From positions 1,065,371 to 1,129,370 of the forward strand of contig JAREIK010001723.1 in assembly GCA_029783825.1 (NCBI GenBank): a DNA stretch of 64,000 nucleotides, in the 5' to 3' direction. Under the pieces are notes generated by a model that searched no databases, was not told where the DNA came from, and worked only from the letters and a program-made list of their open reading frames with translations. This stretch comes from Sapria himalayana (Eukaryota > Streptophyta > Magnoliopsida > Malpighiales > Rafflesiaceae). The position numbers and the translations under genes are program-made. Below, one piece after another: positions 36,795-48,787 of the stretch. How positions within the stretch are numbered: position 1 is the stretch's first letter; each line of letters opens with the position of its first letter.

Positions 36795-39700
36795 ATGCCT
36801 CTCGCCACTCTGGCCGGGATTCTTGTTCTTCCAAAGATTACGGAACATAAACTAAATGGTCGGAACTACATCGACTGAAGTAATAAAGTTTGAATCTATT
36901 TCCTAAGTATAGAGATGGAGCACCATCTTACCTCTGACCCACCCACACATGATTCCAGCCACATCTAGTTATGAGATGATGCTCATCTTTTCATTCAGGT
37001 TAGAAATTCAATTGATAGTGATGTGATCGGAACCGTTATTCACTGTACGACAGTAAAATAGTTGATGGATCATCTTGTATTCCTATATTCTGGCAAGAGA
37101 AATATCACCCGAGTATTTGATATTTGTAAAGCATTTTATCGGGCTGAGATGCAGGACATGTCCATTTTGCAAGCATACGTAGACTATAAAAGACATGCAA
37201 AACCGAATATGGTGCTGCCTTTTAGTACCGATATTGCAATCCAACAGCAACAACATGAACATATGGCTGTTATGAGACCCTTGACTATGCTACCACCTGC
37301 TTATGACTCTGCTCGAGCACAAATTCTTGCTAGTCCCACCATCACTTCATTAGAAGATGTATATAGCAGAGTTGAACGGGCAGGTATCTCTCATTTTGCA
37401 GGACTTCAGTCATCAGCCCCACTCACTCCTGTGCTTCTTGGTCAAGGTGGACCTGCGTCAAAATAGCAGTATGCTCTGCCTCCAGGTGCATCTAAGGGGG
37501 GCTACTCCAAGATTATTTGTCATTACTGTAAGAAGCCGGTCATGTAATTCAGGAATGTTGAAAATTAAAGAACAATAATCAGCGAGGTTCTTCTGTCACT
37601 CTTGCTTCCGCAACCAACACTGCTATCCCAATTACTCCAGTTACACAGTTATCTGCCGACAATCTTGCTCAATTCCAGACTACCAGGCTTTTCTGAAGTC
37701 TACACAGTCCTTTCCGGCTGTCATGTCCAATCTTGCTCGGACAGGTAACTCAGTCGCTTGCGTTGTATCCTGTTCCAATGAATGGGTCATTGACTCAGGC
37801 GCCTCCAACCACACGATAGGTAATCCTAGTTTACTTTATACCGTGCAACCCACCTCGTCCAAGTCCATCATCACCTTGGCGGATGGGTCCAAATCCCGTG
37901 CTCTTGGGTCAGACACTGTCTCGCTTACCTCATGTCTTCCTTTATCATCGGTTTTGCATGTACCTAATCTGTCGTTTAATTTACTCTCTGTCAGCAAACT
38001 TGCTCATGATTTTAATTGCCCAGTCTCATTTCTTCATAGCTATTGTATTTTCCAGGACCTGGTGACGAAACAGACTATTGGTAGGGGATGCGAGTCTGGC
38101 TGTCTTTATATACTTGATCAGTCTTCATCCAGCGCAGCCACTTGTCTTGCAGCATCGAGTCCTTTTGAGTTGCATTGCCGCTTAGGTCATCCTTTTCTTA
38201 CTTTATTAAAAATATTATATCCCCAGTTCTTGTCATTATCTACCTTATCTTGTGAGTTCTGTCAACTGGCGAAACATCATCGTCTCAGTTCAAGTCCTCG
38301 AGTTAATAAACGAGCTAGTGCTCCTTTTGAATTAGTCCACTCTGATGTTTGGGACCATTGTCTTGTCACTCACTGGGTTCCGTTACTTTGTTACTTTTGT
38401 GGATGATTTTTCAAGAGTCACATGGTTATACTTAATGAAATCTCGGTCAGAAGTATTTTCTCATTTATGTGCCTTCTATGCTGAAATTCAAACTCATTTT
38501 CATATATATGTTCAAACGTTACGTAGTGATAATGCTAAAGAGTATTTATTTGAGCCATTTCAAACATTCATGCGTGAGCGAGACATTTTTCATCAAACCT
38601 CATGTGTTGATTCTTCTTCTCAAAATGGTGTGGCAGAGAGGAAGAATCGCCATCTTTTGAAAACTACTTGGGCTTTGCTTTTCCAAATGCACGTGCCAAA
38701 ACATTTCTGGGCCGACGCAGTTTCCACTGTTTATTTTTTGATTAATCGCATGTCCTCTTCAGTGCTTAACTGGGATACTCCCTTTCATATCTTATACCCC
38801 ACTGTCCTTTTATTTCCCACCCCCCCCCCTCGAAATTTTGGGAATACATGTTTTATCAGGGATATTCGCCAACAGCTCTCCAAGCTTGATCCTAAAGCCC
38901 TCAAGTGCATCTTCCTTTGCTATTAAAGAATTTAGAAAGGGTATCAGTGTTATTGTCCTGGTCTTAAGAACTATCTAGTGTCTTATGATGTCACCTTTTA
39001 TGAAGATACCCCATTCTCTACCTCTCCTGGTCCTTCTAGTGAGGGGGAGGATGATGATATTATGGTCTACCCTTTCTCTCCTGTGACCGGTTCTACTCCT
39101 GCTCCGCTGGATCATCCTCTGATCACACAGTTATACTCTCGTCGGCCGCCTCCGCCAGTCTCTGATCCTTCACCATCAGGTCCCTCGCTATCAGCTCCTC
39201 CCTCCTGTGATGACCTTCCTATTGCTCTTCGCAAAGGTTCACGTAAGTGTGTTCATTCTATTTCTTTTTGTCTGTCTTATCATAATTTTTCTCCTTCATC
39301 TCGTACTTTCATTACTTCTTTGGATTTTACCTCTTTACCTGCCTTTATTCATGAAGTCTTGTCTTATCTTGGCTGGCATCATGCTATGCGGGAGGAGATG
39401 TCAGTATTGGAGACTAATGGTACTTGGGATTTAGTAAAGTTGCCTGCAGGGAAACGTGCTATTGGCTGTTGCTGGGTGTTTGCAGTGAAGGTTAATCCCG
39501 ATGACAGTCTTGCTCGCCTCAAAGCTCGACTTGTGGCCAAAGGCTATGCTCAGACCTATGATATTGAGTATGTCGATACATTCTCTTTCGTAGCCAAATT
39601 GACTTTGGTCTGACTATTTATCTCTTTGGCTTCCCGGTACAGTTGGGATCTTCATTAGTTAGATGTCAAAAATATCTTTCTCCATGGTAATCTTCAAGAG

Positions 39701-40098
39701 GAAGCCTATATGGAGCAACCTTCGGGATTTGTTGCTCAGGGGGAGGCAAACAACCGAGTTTGTCGTCTTCGCAAAGCCGTATATGGACTCAAACAGAGAC
39801 CACGTGCATGGTTTGTAAAATTTCGTCAGACAATTGAGAGGTTTGGAATGCACAAGTGCAAGTCTGACCATTCAGTAATTTATTGGAATTCAGCCACCGG
39901 GATCATATCTGTTGGTTGTTTATGTTGATGATATCATTATAACTGGCAGTGACACAACTGGTATTTTGTTACTGAAGTCCTTTCTTCAACAACAATTCAG
40001 TAAAAAGGACTTAGGTATGTTAAAGTATTTTTTGGGTATTGAGGTTATGAGAAGTAGCAAAATAATTTTTATTTGTCAACACAAGTATGTGCTGGACC
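36795..40098 (+). pseudogene. Copia element 2 polyprotein, broken and truncated
   Basis: Gag starts at 36795 (MPLATLAGILVLPKITEHKL, then NGRNYID). Its body at 37062-37466 reads FLYSGKRNITRVFDICKAFY. The protease site is WVIDSGASNH (from 37783). The segment before integrase holds HCRLGHPFLTLL and CEFCQLAKHH. Integrase follows from 38345 with FVTFVDDFSRVTWLYLMKSR and QNGVAERKNRHLL. Reverse transcriptase at 39360-40098 shows WVFAVKVNPDD, RLVAKGYAQTYDIEYVDTFS, VYGLKQRPRAWF and YVDDIIITGSD. It stops after CQHKYVLDL, where a hAT element begins. At least five frameshifts or stops occur. RNase H and the 3' LTR are absent. Confidence 0.9.
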
Positions 40099-40675
40099 TA
40101 GAGGTGTCAAACGGCCCGGCCCGGCCCGGCCCATTTTTTAGGGCACGATTGTTCTTCCGGGTCGGGCCGGGCTGGCATGGTTTAAAAAAGCTGAGCCCGG
40201 CACGGCCCGAAGACATAGCAGCCGGTGCTGGGCCGGTCCCGCTCGGGCCAGGGCAGGCCCGAGAGGTAGAAATTTTTTTTTTAAAATTTTAGATATTGTA
40301 ATTCTGTAATTGTATAGTATTAAATATTAATATTTTTAAAAATGTTAAAATTAAAAATTAATTAAAAAACAAAGTTTAGAAATTTTTTTTTATCAAAATT
40401 AAATTAGTTTAACTTTTATTATAATTATTAATTATATATTAAAGTTATTAATTTTTAAAAGAAAATTTAAATCATAAAAAATATAAATCAATATATTATG
40501 TTAGTAAAAATAAAAATTAAAAAAAACATAAACAACACAAATAAAAAATTATCAATCATCCATTTGAAATCGAAGGTCCGAACAAAACAAATATCAGTTT
40601 CAACACAACGTACAAACAAAGCGTACAAATACAATCAATAAAAAAACATCGAAAATAAAAAACAGTAGATCATCA

Positions 40676-42193
40676 TCAATCGTCAATCGGCATATCATGA
40701 GAATCATCAGCCGCAACATCAAGATCAGTATCATATGGATCATCATCATCGGCAATCAACTCCTCCGCCATTGTAGTGGATGTGGAAGCGACTGCAATGC
40801 CTGTCCCAGTCCCAGCTCCAGCACGATCATGGATGCTAAACCTCGATTCCTCCCAATCCTTCAAACAAGCCAAGGCCTCAACTATATCTGGACGTAATCT
40901 CGATCTCCTATCCGAAATCACGTTCATTGCAACAGAAAAAGCAGACTCCGATGCTACGCTCGACATCTGAGGAGTCAGTAGATCCCGTGCCATCCTAGAT
41001 AGCACGAGAAAGGTGGACTCATATGATTTCCACAACTGTAATAAATCAAGATTCTTAGTATCAGAATGTGATAGGATTGAGCAGTAATCGGTATCTAAGT
41101 ACCGAGACAGCTCGCTCCTATGTGATGGTCCACCCATACGTTTTCCCTTCGCTAGCTGAATGGAAAAATCGTCATCTCCGAACAAGGTATCAATGTCCGT
41201 AATCACTGTCTCACTATTACCACTATCATACCTAGTATCGTAGTATGTGAATAGGTCAGTCAACTTCTCGTGAATGAATCATTCAGGTAGCTCTTCTAGG
41301 TTCATGCACGAGGAAATGAAAGTCAGGGTGTTTTCTATCCTTTCCACCTTAACCCTAGGGTCCATGCATGCAGCGAGGCAATAAAGAGATGAAACAGTGG
41401 ACCAGTACTTCAAGTACTTGGTCTCCATCTCTGCAACCATATGGTTAAGCATCGGGTCAGCTCGATACTTCCTAAACATGCTACTAATATTGCATATGCA
41501 ACGGAGTGCAATGCAAGTGGTGGGCGTATAAACCGACGAACACATGTTCGTCGTGTCATAAAATATCTTCAGGAATTTCATTTATGAAATTCCTGAAGCC
41601 CAGTCAGTGTCATCAATAATAAGTTCGCCACTCTTACTATTGACGTAGTCGGATATCACGTGTTCGTATCCAACACATGATTCCAACATCAGGTACGTGT
41701 AATTCCAACGATGTCTCACATCTGATTGGAATTTCTTCTTCTTAAGATTCGCAGACAAACAGAGATTACCAAACTCTTGTAGTCGGCGAGGAGTGCGAAT
41801 ATACTTGAGTGCATTGCGTATATTTTCCAACGCGGGGGAACAGACCTTCATACCCGCTTGAACTATCAGATTAATCACATGACACATGCATCTGACATGA
41901 AAGATCTCTCTTAATGGTGCGTCTCTAATATTCCTAACAAACATATTGATCGCTACTCCATTATTCGCAGCATTATCGAAAGTGACACTAAAAATTTTAT
42001 TTTGAATTTTATATTCCCTAAATATTTTCATCATACACTCAAAAATGGCCGGGCCATCATGAGGATGAAGAATCTCAGTGAATCTTAATATTTTTTTATT
42101 GATTGTCCAGTTAGAATCTACATAATGACTCGTGAGACATGCATAAGAAGAACCATCGTGACATGTCCATATATCGGACGTCACGGACACCAC
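40676..42193 (-). pseudogene. hAT transposase lacking its BED finger (hAT 3)
   Basis: This is the best preserved transposase reading here: 506 codons in one frame, broken only by TAA at 41582-41584 and TGA at 41279-41281. It opens with MVSVTSDIWTCHDGSSYACL. It continues through FSVTFDNAANNGVAINMF, HVRCMCHVINLIVQAG, YCLAACMDPRVKV, and the dimerisation block LSRMARDLLTPQMSSVASES with RRSRLRPDIVEALACLKDWE. The end is acidic (DDDDPYDTDLDVAADDS, MPIDD). The hAT catalytic core is largely present, but the DNA-binding BED finger that precedes it in the other copies has been deleted. Confidence 0.88.
41570..41595. repeat. Perfect palindrome at premature stop of hAT 3
   Basis: Arms of 12 bp (CAGGAATTTCAT and complement) with a 2-nt centre. 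The centre reads AA on the coding strand here and TT in the other hAT copies. The change makes the TAA stop. Confidence 0.8.
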
Positions 42194-42510
42194 TCCACTC
42201 CATTATCTACATAATAACTCAAAAACGGCCGGGTTGAGTCACGAGACTCAGGCCACCGGCCACGCGGGCCACGCCACACGTGGCACGCCGCCAGTGCCAC
42301 GTGTGCTTGCGTGAACCGGCACGGGATGCACGCGTGCCGGCGTGCCGTGCCAAGGCACGAGACGTGCCGGGCCAGGCACGGCACGGCACGGGATGAACTT
42401 AACCCGGGCACGGCACGGGCCCGGGCACGGTTTAAGAACGTGCCGGGCCGGCCCAGGCACGGCCGAACCGTGCCTCGGGCCGGGCCGGCCCGGCACGTTT
42501 GACACCTCTA

Positions 42511-44191
42511 ATTTCATTGCAGGTTTTTATTTTTATTGTAATATCTCACATTTAGATGATATATCACTAAGAGGTAAAAAATATATTTTATCATGATGAC
42601 TTTTGAGAAAGAGGTGCATATGGATTATGGACTAGTCACCTAAGTTTCGAGCAAGATAGTTAGATGTAATTTGCAAATTTAGATTTTTTAATATTATTTT
42701 TAATGAGTATTATTTATATTAATTTTAGTGTCATTTTTTCTTAACAACATCATATCCTTTTTTTAGAAAATTTAGATTTGTTTTATTTTTTTTTATTGCA
42801 CTTCATTGTAACAATCATATAATGATTTTCATATCTTTCAATTATTTCTTTCATGAATGGATATTAAATATGTAATGTTTGATTCACACAATTATATGAC
42901 GTAGGTTCTGATTTTTTATTGTTACTTTTGAATTGATAATACTTGACTTTTATGCATTTGTTTGATGGGTATGTCTAAATTATTTTTCATGCAATTATAT
43001 ATCAAAAGCATCTCAATTAATTAGGAGGGGTCTAGTCTTTTTTGTACTTATGTCAATTTTATTTTCTTTTTCAGTTTAACAAAATATATGTATTCATTAT
43101 TATTATTATTTTCTAACATAAGTAATTTAATATGTTCTAATATTTTGTCAAAATATGTTTTGCTATGATTGTAATTGTGAAAAAAATCATACATGCCAAA
43201 TTTTAAATTTTAAGTGCTATATTAGTTTTATATAACACAAGTTTTGTTGTTTTTGTAGTGTGTTATAGTTTGCCTATTTCTTTGTTTGTTATAATGGTAG
43301 CACCCAACATGTCGGTTACTTTAATAGTTACTTTTCTTATTCATACATTAGTGTAATTTGTTTCTCTATGTATTATGAGAAAATATTTTTTTTTTTCATA
43401 TTGATTGGAGTTTATTTCATCATATCATGAGAACTAGAATTTGCACACTTCAACAGTGGAATGATGTGCAATAATTTGTGCATAATGTAGGCAATTTATT
43501 CTGCTTTGCATTGTTGGTGTCAACACAGTTTTAGCATTGCTTTTTTTGGTGTGCAATGTTGATGTTGGTGTAATTATTGGATTGACTACAACAATGCAGA
43601 TATATTTTGGATACTCTTATATAGATTAATTTTTTAGATTGCACTCTCGCAGATACACATGTGGAGTCATACTAATATTTTGTTTGATATGTTGTTATCA
43701 TTATTTTCACTACACCACTAGAAAACTATAAAAAAAGTTAAGTATCTTACTATTATATGATTGAATATAATTTATGTGATTAATATAATTAATTAGTTTC
43801 TAAATTTTTTATGATAATCTTATTTTAAAATATTTTTTTGGATATTTTGATATTTGAAAATATTTCTAGTACTTTATATTTTATTTTATGGTCATGAGCA
43901 TATTTAGTTTGTGAGATATTCATATTTTAATTGAACATCATCTTTGTTCTTTTATTTTGAAGGTAATATTATCTGTTGAAAAAATAAGAGTCATGAAAAT
44001 TTTTAGATTTAATATTGTGATAAAATATAAAATGAGTTGTACTTATCTCTAAGATCCTTTGAATTGGATATCTACTTAAGGATATTAGATTTCTAGTCGC
44101 TTCTCTCCTTAGTCTTGATTAAATAGTTAGATAAAGAGTGGTATAAATTTGATTTTATTATTTTATTAGTAAAGGAAACATATATAGAGAT
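42511..44191. other. AT-rich intron sequence, no gene
   Basis: No coding sequence was recognised. It does not continue copia element 2, although it follows directly on the hAT that interrupts it. Words near 43890-43925 resemble the LTR-like stretch at 29942-29970, so the 3' end of copia A1 may lie here, but the match is short. Confidence 0.35.
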
Positions 44192-44644
44192 TAGATGCGT
44201 CAAATGAGTTATCTTGTGTTTGTACAACCTATTTTATTTTGACCAATTTGGACCATCGTGCCATGTAGTGTAGATACGATTCAAAAAAAGAGTAGCCCGA
44301 CATGACTCGTTGACGTGGCTTTTGGCTGGGATGTGCTAAGTTGGGTCAGGCCTGGCTTGGCTAATCACGGTCAGGTCAATCTAGGTTGGGTTCACTCTAG
44401 GCCAGCCTGAATAGGTCCATGCTAGTCTGGGTTAGGCCAGGCTAGCCGGTTTGGCTAGCCGGGCAGAAATCATGGGTCGTCATTCCTTGTCGTGCTGTTC
44501 TGAGTCTCTCATGCCAAAAAGATTGACTTGGCTTGGCCTGAGATATGATGTGGGGCGGCCCACAGCACCTACAAGTATTATTCTGAACTGTGCCGTGTTG
44601 TGCCATTTGCTGTGTCAGGTTGCCCAGTCCGGTTGACACATCTA
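44192..44644. mobile_element. Non-autonomous hAT-like element, 453 bp
   Basis: The ends are TAGATGCGTCAAATGAG and CCGGTTGACACATCTA. Target duplications are ATAGAGAT (44184-44191) and ATAAAGAT (44645-44652). It has no coding capacity and consists of GC-rich tip-like sequence with GGCCTGG and CCAGGC words. It could be mobilised by a hAT transposase. Confidence 0.82.
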
Positions 44645-45050
44645 ATAAAGATATATTTTTTTTATTTAATGGAGAAGTTTATTGGCATATTCACAAAGAG
44701 CTTGATAGTCCTAATTTTATTTCTCTCCGAGTTTGATATTTTGGATGATTATGTGCCAGCTTGAGCGGTATATTATATATTTTTTTGAATTTCTATTTTT
44801 TATTGTTATGACGAGATCACACAATATATGAGCACTCCTAATAACCTTTTTTTCTTATTTTCAAGATATAGCTTTTTTCTTAATGATATATTGTGAGAAA
44901 ATATTTTTCTTTCCATTAAAGTTTATTTTATCACATTATTTTTAGAGCTATTATTATTAGGTGTATTATAAAAATGAAACTACCTTCTATTGTGACCAGG
45001 ATGACATAGGTCTGCGTCGATTCCATTTTCTTCATGCAACTTAATTTCAG

Positions 45051-45143
45051 GTATTGGTCTTCCATCTGGGAAATCCCTTTTTCAGCTTCAAGCTGAGAGA
45101 ATCTTGTGCATTCAAACGGTAGCTGCTCAAATTACTAATGAAG
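45051..45143 (+). CDS. UAP: UDP-GlcNAc pyrophosphorylase, exon (GLPSGKS)
   Basis: A 93-nt exon with acceptor AATTTCAG and donor GGTATTC. After completing the serine codon it reads IGLPSGKSLFQLQAERIL and ends VAAQITNE plus one base of glycine. In UDP-GlcNAc pyrophosphorylases this region follows the nucleotide-binding loop, and the K and QxQAERI residues are strongly conserved. The phase (2 nt, 30 codons, 1 nt) fits both neighbours. Confidence 0.93.
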
Positions 45144-45210
45144 GTATTCGAACTTATGAATCTTGGGTTTTCTTTGGTATTAAGTGTCCTAACAATATGT
45201 AGTATAACAG

Positions 45211-45323
45211 GTCATGGTTATAGGGGGAAAATACACTGGTATATAATGACTAGTCCTTATACCAATGAATCTACATGGAAATTTTTTGAACGTTACAAAT
45301 ATTTTGGCCTTCAAGCAGATCAA
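45211..45323 (+). CDS. UAP: UDP-GlcNAc pyrophosphorylase, exon (WYIMTSP)
   Basis: A 113-nt exon between acceptor AGTATAACAG and donor GTAACAG. It reads HGYRGKIHWYIMTSPYTNES and then WKFFERYKYFGLQADQ. The WYIMTSP and KYFGL blocks are family hallmarks of the nucleotide-sugar binding fold. A short 67-bp intron separates it from the previous exon, and the split glycine codon (G then GT) closes correctly. Confidence 0.93.
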
Positions 45324-45417
45324 GTAACAGACATTTGCTGATTGTTTTTTCCCCCAAACTGATATCATTTATTTGGTTTGGGCTTGCTTCTTTTGGATTA
45401 TAATATTTGTTGCCCAG

Positions 45418-45492
45418 GTTACCTTTTTTGAGCAAGGCACCATACCTTGTATTGCTAAGGATGGTCGATTTATCATGGAGTCTCCATACAGA
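45418..45492 (+). CDS. UAP: UDP-GlcNAc pyrophosphorylase, exon (FFEQGTIPC)
   Basis: A 75-nt exon, 25 codons in phase 0, reading VTFFEQGTIPCIAKDGRF and IMESPYR. The acceptor is GTTGCCCAG and the donor GTATGTTG. Family members have FFxQGxxPC at this place. The downstream intron was entered by a copia element only 19 bases after the donor. Confidence 0.93.
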
Positions 45493-45656
45493 GTATGTTG
45501 ATTCGTTTATATGTTGTGATATATAGTTTGTTATTTTATTTTATTTTATTTCTGCTTTATGTGTGTGAGTATCTAACTTGTGAGATATTCTATTCCAACT
45601 AGTTTTATATAAATGCTTAGCTTGTAAACATTATTTTTTTGGTTTATTTCTTAATA

Positions 45657-47770
45657 TGATATTAGAGTCAAATCCTTAGGGGAGAGAAAACACTATGGTT
45701 TGTAGAGGGAAGTATATATGCATTGTACTAGCACATAGCAAATGTCTATTCTGGGAAAAGTGTTTCGTTCACCATCACACACCAACTGTGCGAAAAGCAT
45801 CGACTTTGATGGCCACTATGTCGACACTATGGGAAGATATTTGTGCCAAACCTTGGGCTATTTTGGCTCAATTAAGTTTCAGGCAGAATCCATTTGGTGC
45901 CGTTAACTACTATTCACTGGCGCACCACAACATGCGACTAATTGTTGATGTCCACTGCTTCGGTGCTGGGGGAGGATGTTTGTGCGGATTGTTGGCTATT
46001 CTGGGTGCTATTTGGTTTCAAGTTGAATCCATTCGACTACAGAGTAATAGTTGTGTGTAGAGGATTTTGAGCAGAATCCACTTGGCTACTTTGCAGTTTT
46101 TCTGTGCAGTTTTTTTTGGCAGAAACTCTATCTTGTGCAGTATTTTTTTGGTTGTGCAGTGGAATTGCATGTTGTATTGTCAAACAAAATACCTGATTAT
46201 ATTTTTATTATTCAAGAAAAAATTTCAGTTATTACTTATGAAAGCTTGATAAATGAAATTATGCACAGTAGACTATTGGAGCTGGGACTTGGTCGTGGTT
46301 CTTTGGTCAGAGGGTACTTGAGTATCTGGTAAATGAGCCACCCAGTAGGGATATTAGAGAATTGACAACATGCAGATTCCTATTTTTCAATTGTTATATG
46401 ATAATTCTGAGGGAAAATTTATTTTAATTTTTTTATCTTATATGATATGCAAGATTTTGTGAGAGTTTATAATATCATTATACTTTCAGAAGACATAAAT
46501 ATATGTTATACTTATTTAGTATATTGGATTCATATTGGAGAGCATTATCAAGTCTCAATATGTTATTATTCATTTTACATAATTTTTTTAATTAGCTACA
46601 TAATTTCTGAATGTATTTCTAATCGAGGTTGAGACTACAGAGAGAGATACTTAGAGAGACTTCTGGTACAATATTCTTATTTATTATGAACGAGTTTTGT
46701 TTGTTCTATATTTAAATTTTTAGTGATTGAGATTTCCAAATATATCATAATTTCATTATTGAACAATTTATTTTATACTAGGCAAGACATCTTATTCTGC
46801 ACATGTTAGTAGTCAATGTCACACTAAAGGCAGGAGCATGAGTATCATAGTTCAATGTATACGCTGTAGGAATATAAGTCATATCCGAAATAATTATTAA
46901 GAGTTATTTTTTTTGAGGGTATTATAGATAGTTGAGAGAGATAGCCCATCTATTGGATATATTTCGTAGTTCTCACAGTCCTTCCACCGTAGCTCATGTG
47001 GTTTGATGTTATTAGGGATTACTAACTAGTGGAGCAAAAACATGCATTTCATGACTTTTAAGTATTGTCTCTTGTGTTTCCTTTTTTATATTTAATGCTC
47101 ATAGATTATTGACTCAATAATCAATACTTATATTATAAGTGTATTTTTTTTTAATATATTTTGTTTATATTTTTTGAATATTATGCTAATTAATAATATT
47201 TTTCAAAAATTATTGGGTATGATGATATTTAACTTGATTATTATATTTTTTTTATAATTTATTATTCTTGATTGTTCAATTAATCTTTTTTCGTGAGTTT
47301 TCTATGCAGGAGATTTTATTTTTTCTTTTTTTGATGTTTATTTGCATAATCAAAGAATTTTGAAGGAGACTTTCTATGAAGCTAAGAAGAATGAATCATA
47401 TGTCTTTTTTTTTATGATATGATCTAATGTTTGTATTTTTTGCTTCTACATTCTTAACTTGGTTATATATTATTATTAAAACTGAAAATATTATACCTTA
47501 TTCTTAATAGTATTTCAATTTTGCAGTGTGAAACGTGTTGGTAAAGAAATTACATTAGAGTTTCTTATCTTAGACACCAAACTGATCTGAATAAATACTT
47601 ATTCAATTTGATACATTTAGATTTATGAGGTTCTAGCTGAGATGAGACTTGTGAGAACTTTAGGTTTTTTATTATTTTTATTGATTATTGTTTATAGTTT
47701 ATATGAGTATTTTTTTTTCGTGTTAAATCACACATGTTTTATATTTTTCATATATATTATAAAAAAAAAT
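45657..47770 (+). pseudogene. Copia A2 gag to integrase, decayed
   Basis: The leader 45690-46150 contains three or four imperfect repeats with GGCTATTTTGG and CAGAATCCA words. Gag traces follow, then the zinc knuckle near 46855-46900. At 47330-47400 the reading FDVYLHNQRILKET resembles the copia segment before integrase. Around 47520-47760 the traces CSVKRVGKEITLEF and FLLFLLIIVYSLYEYFF correspond to CxLxKHxRxSF and YFVTFVDDFSRMTWIYFM of the family. Stops are frequent. Confidence 0.6.
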
Positions 47771-48649
47771 TAAATTGATAAATATATTTTAAAACTAACA
47801 AGGATAATGTATTATAATATATATCATATAAATTTAATATTTATTGTATGAATTATGAGATTGTATATCTTATTTTTTTATAAAAATATACTATGTATAA
47901 TGATGTTGCTGAAAAAAAATATAAAAATTTGGTTGAGATAATTGAGAGATTTATTTCAAAAAAGTATTTTAAAATATTTTTAGAAAGATATTATTTTAAT
48001 CATAATTTTAATCAAAATAATTTTATATTTTTAGAAAAATATAAAAAAGTATTTCAAAATATATTTTTAGGAAGATAATTGACACTTTTTTATTATTTTT
48101 CAGTGTATACTCATTTAGATTCAATATTTTGAAAAAAATATATATTTTGTCTCACATTTTTTGAGAGTACTTGTTTTTTTAGGAAAACTGTGCTTTGAGA
48201 ATCCAAAACAAAAATAGTTATGTTTTAGTTTTCTCTTTAATTTTTTTTAAAATATTTTAAAATATAAAACATTTATGTTTTGATATCCAAAATAAATAAA
48301 AATATGATTTTTTGGTTTATAACATTGTTTTCCAAATGGAAAAACTTGGTAAAAAAATGCAAGATGGTTTTTGAATTTGAAAACCATCTATTATTAAAAA
48401 AAATGATGGAAACTGTTTTTTGTTATCAAAAACAGTTTCATTTTTATTTTATTTTATATAATTTTCAACTTATATGTATATATTTAATATATATATATAT
48501 ATATATATATTAATGTGTGTATATACTTAATATATTAATGTGTGTGTATATATAAACCTCTATATAAATGTAAATATATAGATATATATATGTATGTATG
48601 TATATGTACTCAATATACAAATGTATATTTGTATATATAAATTTATATA

Positions 48650-48688
<39 letters not shown>

Positions 48689-48744
48689 CTTAATATATAA
48701 ACTTATATAACATATATTTAAAGATGTATATTTATAGATTCATG

Positions 48745-48787
<43 letters not shown>

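Larger units (their letters stand above)
40099..42510 (-). mobile_element. hAT element 3, deletion derivative without matching flanks
   Basis: It starts TAGAGGTGTCAAACGGCCC and ends GTTTGACACCTCTA, the best preserved terminal repeats in the window (14 of 14 match). The left flank GCTGGACC (40091-40098) and the right flank ATTTCATT (42511-42518) do not match, so there is no target duplication. Copia element 2 ends at its left side and is not continued at its right. The BED-finger part of the transposase and the subterminal hairpins are missing, the gap lying near 42200. The GC-rich tip at 42190-42500 is the strongest in the window. Confidence 0.85.
28169..45050 (+). other. 16.9-kb intron filled with transposons
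   Basis: The intron runs from donor GTAAGT at 28169 to acceptor TTTCAG ending at 45050. It contains, in order, a copia remnant, GC-rich hAT-like tips, hAT pieces, copia element 2, hAT element 3 and a 453-bp hAT-like element. The phases of the flanking exons match across it, which supports splicing over the whole distance. All coding traces inside belong to mobile elements. Confidence 0.8.

Noticed and set aside
36461..36808. A 115-codon minus-strand open frame
   Set aside because: It is antisense to the copia 2 leader and gag start, with no recognised domain. GC-rich composition explains it.
42511..42520. A target duplication for hAT 3
   Set aside because: ATTTCATT does not match the left flank GCTGGACC, even allowing mismatches.
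42181..42596. Overlapping Arg, Pro and Gly-rich open frames on both strands
   Set aside because: They lie in the GC-rich tip of hAT 3, where stop codons are rare by composition.
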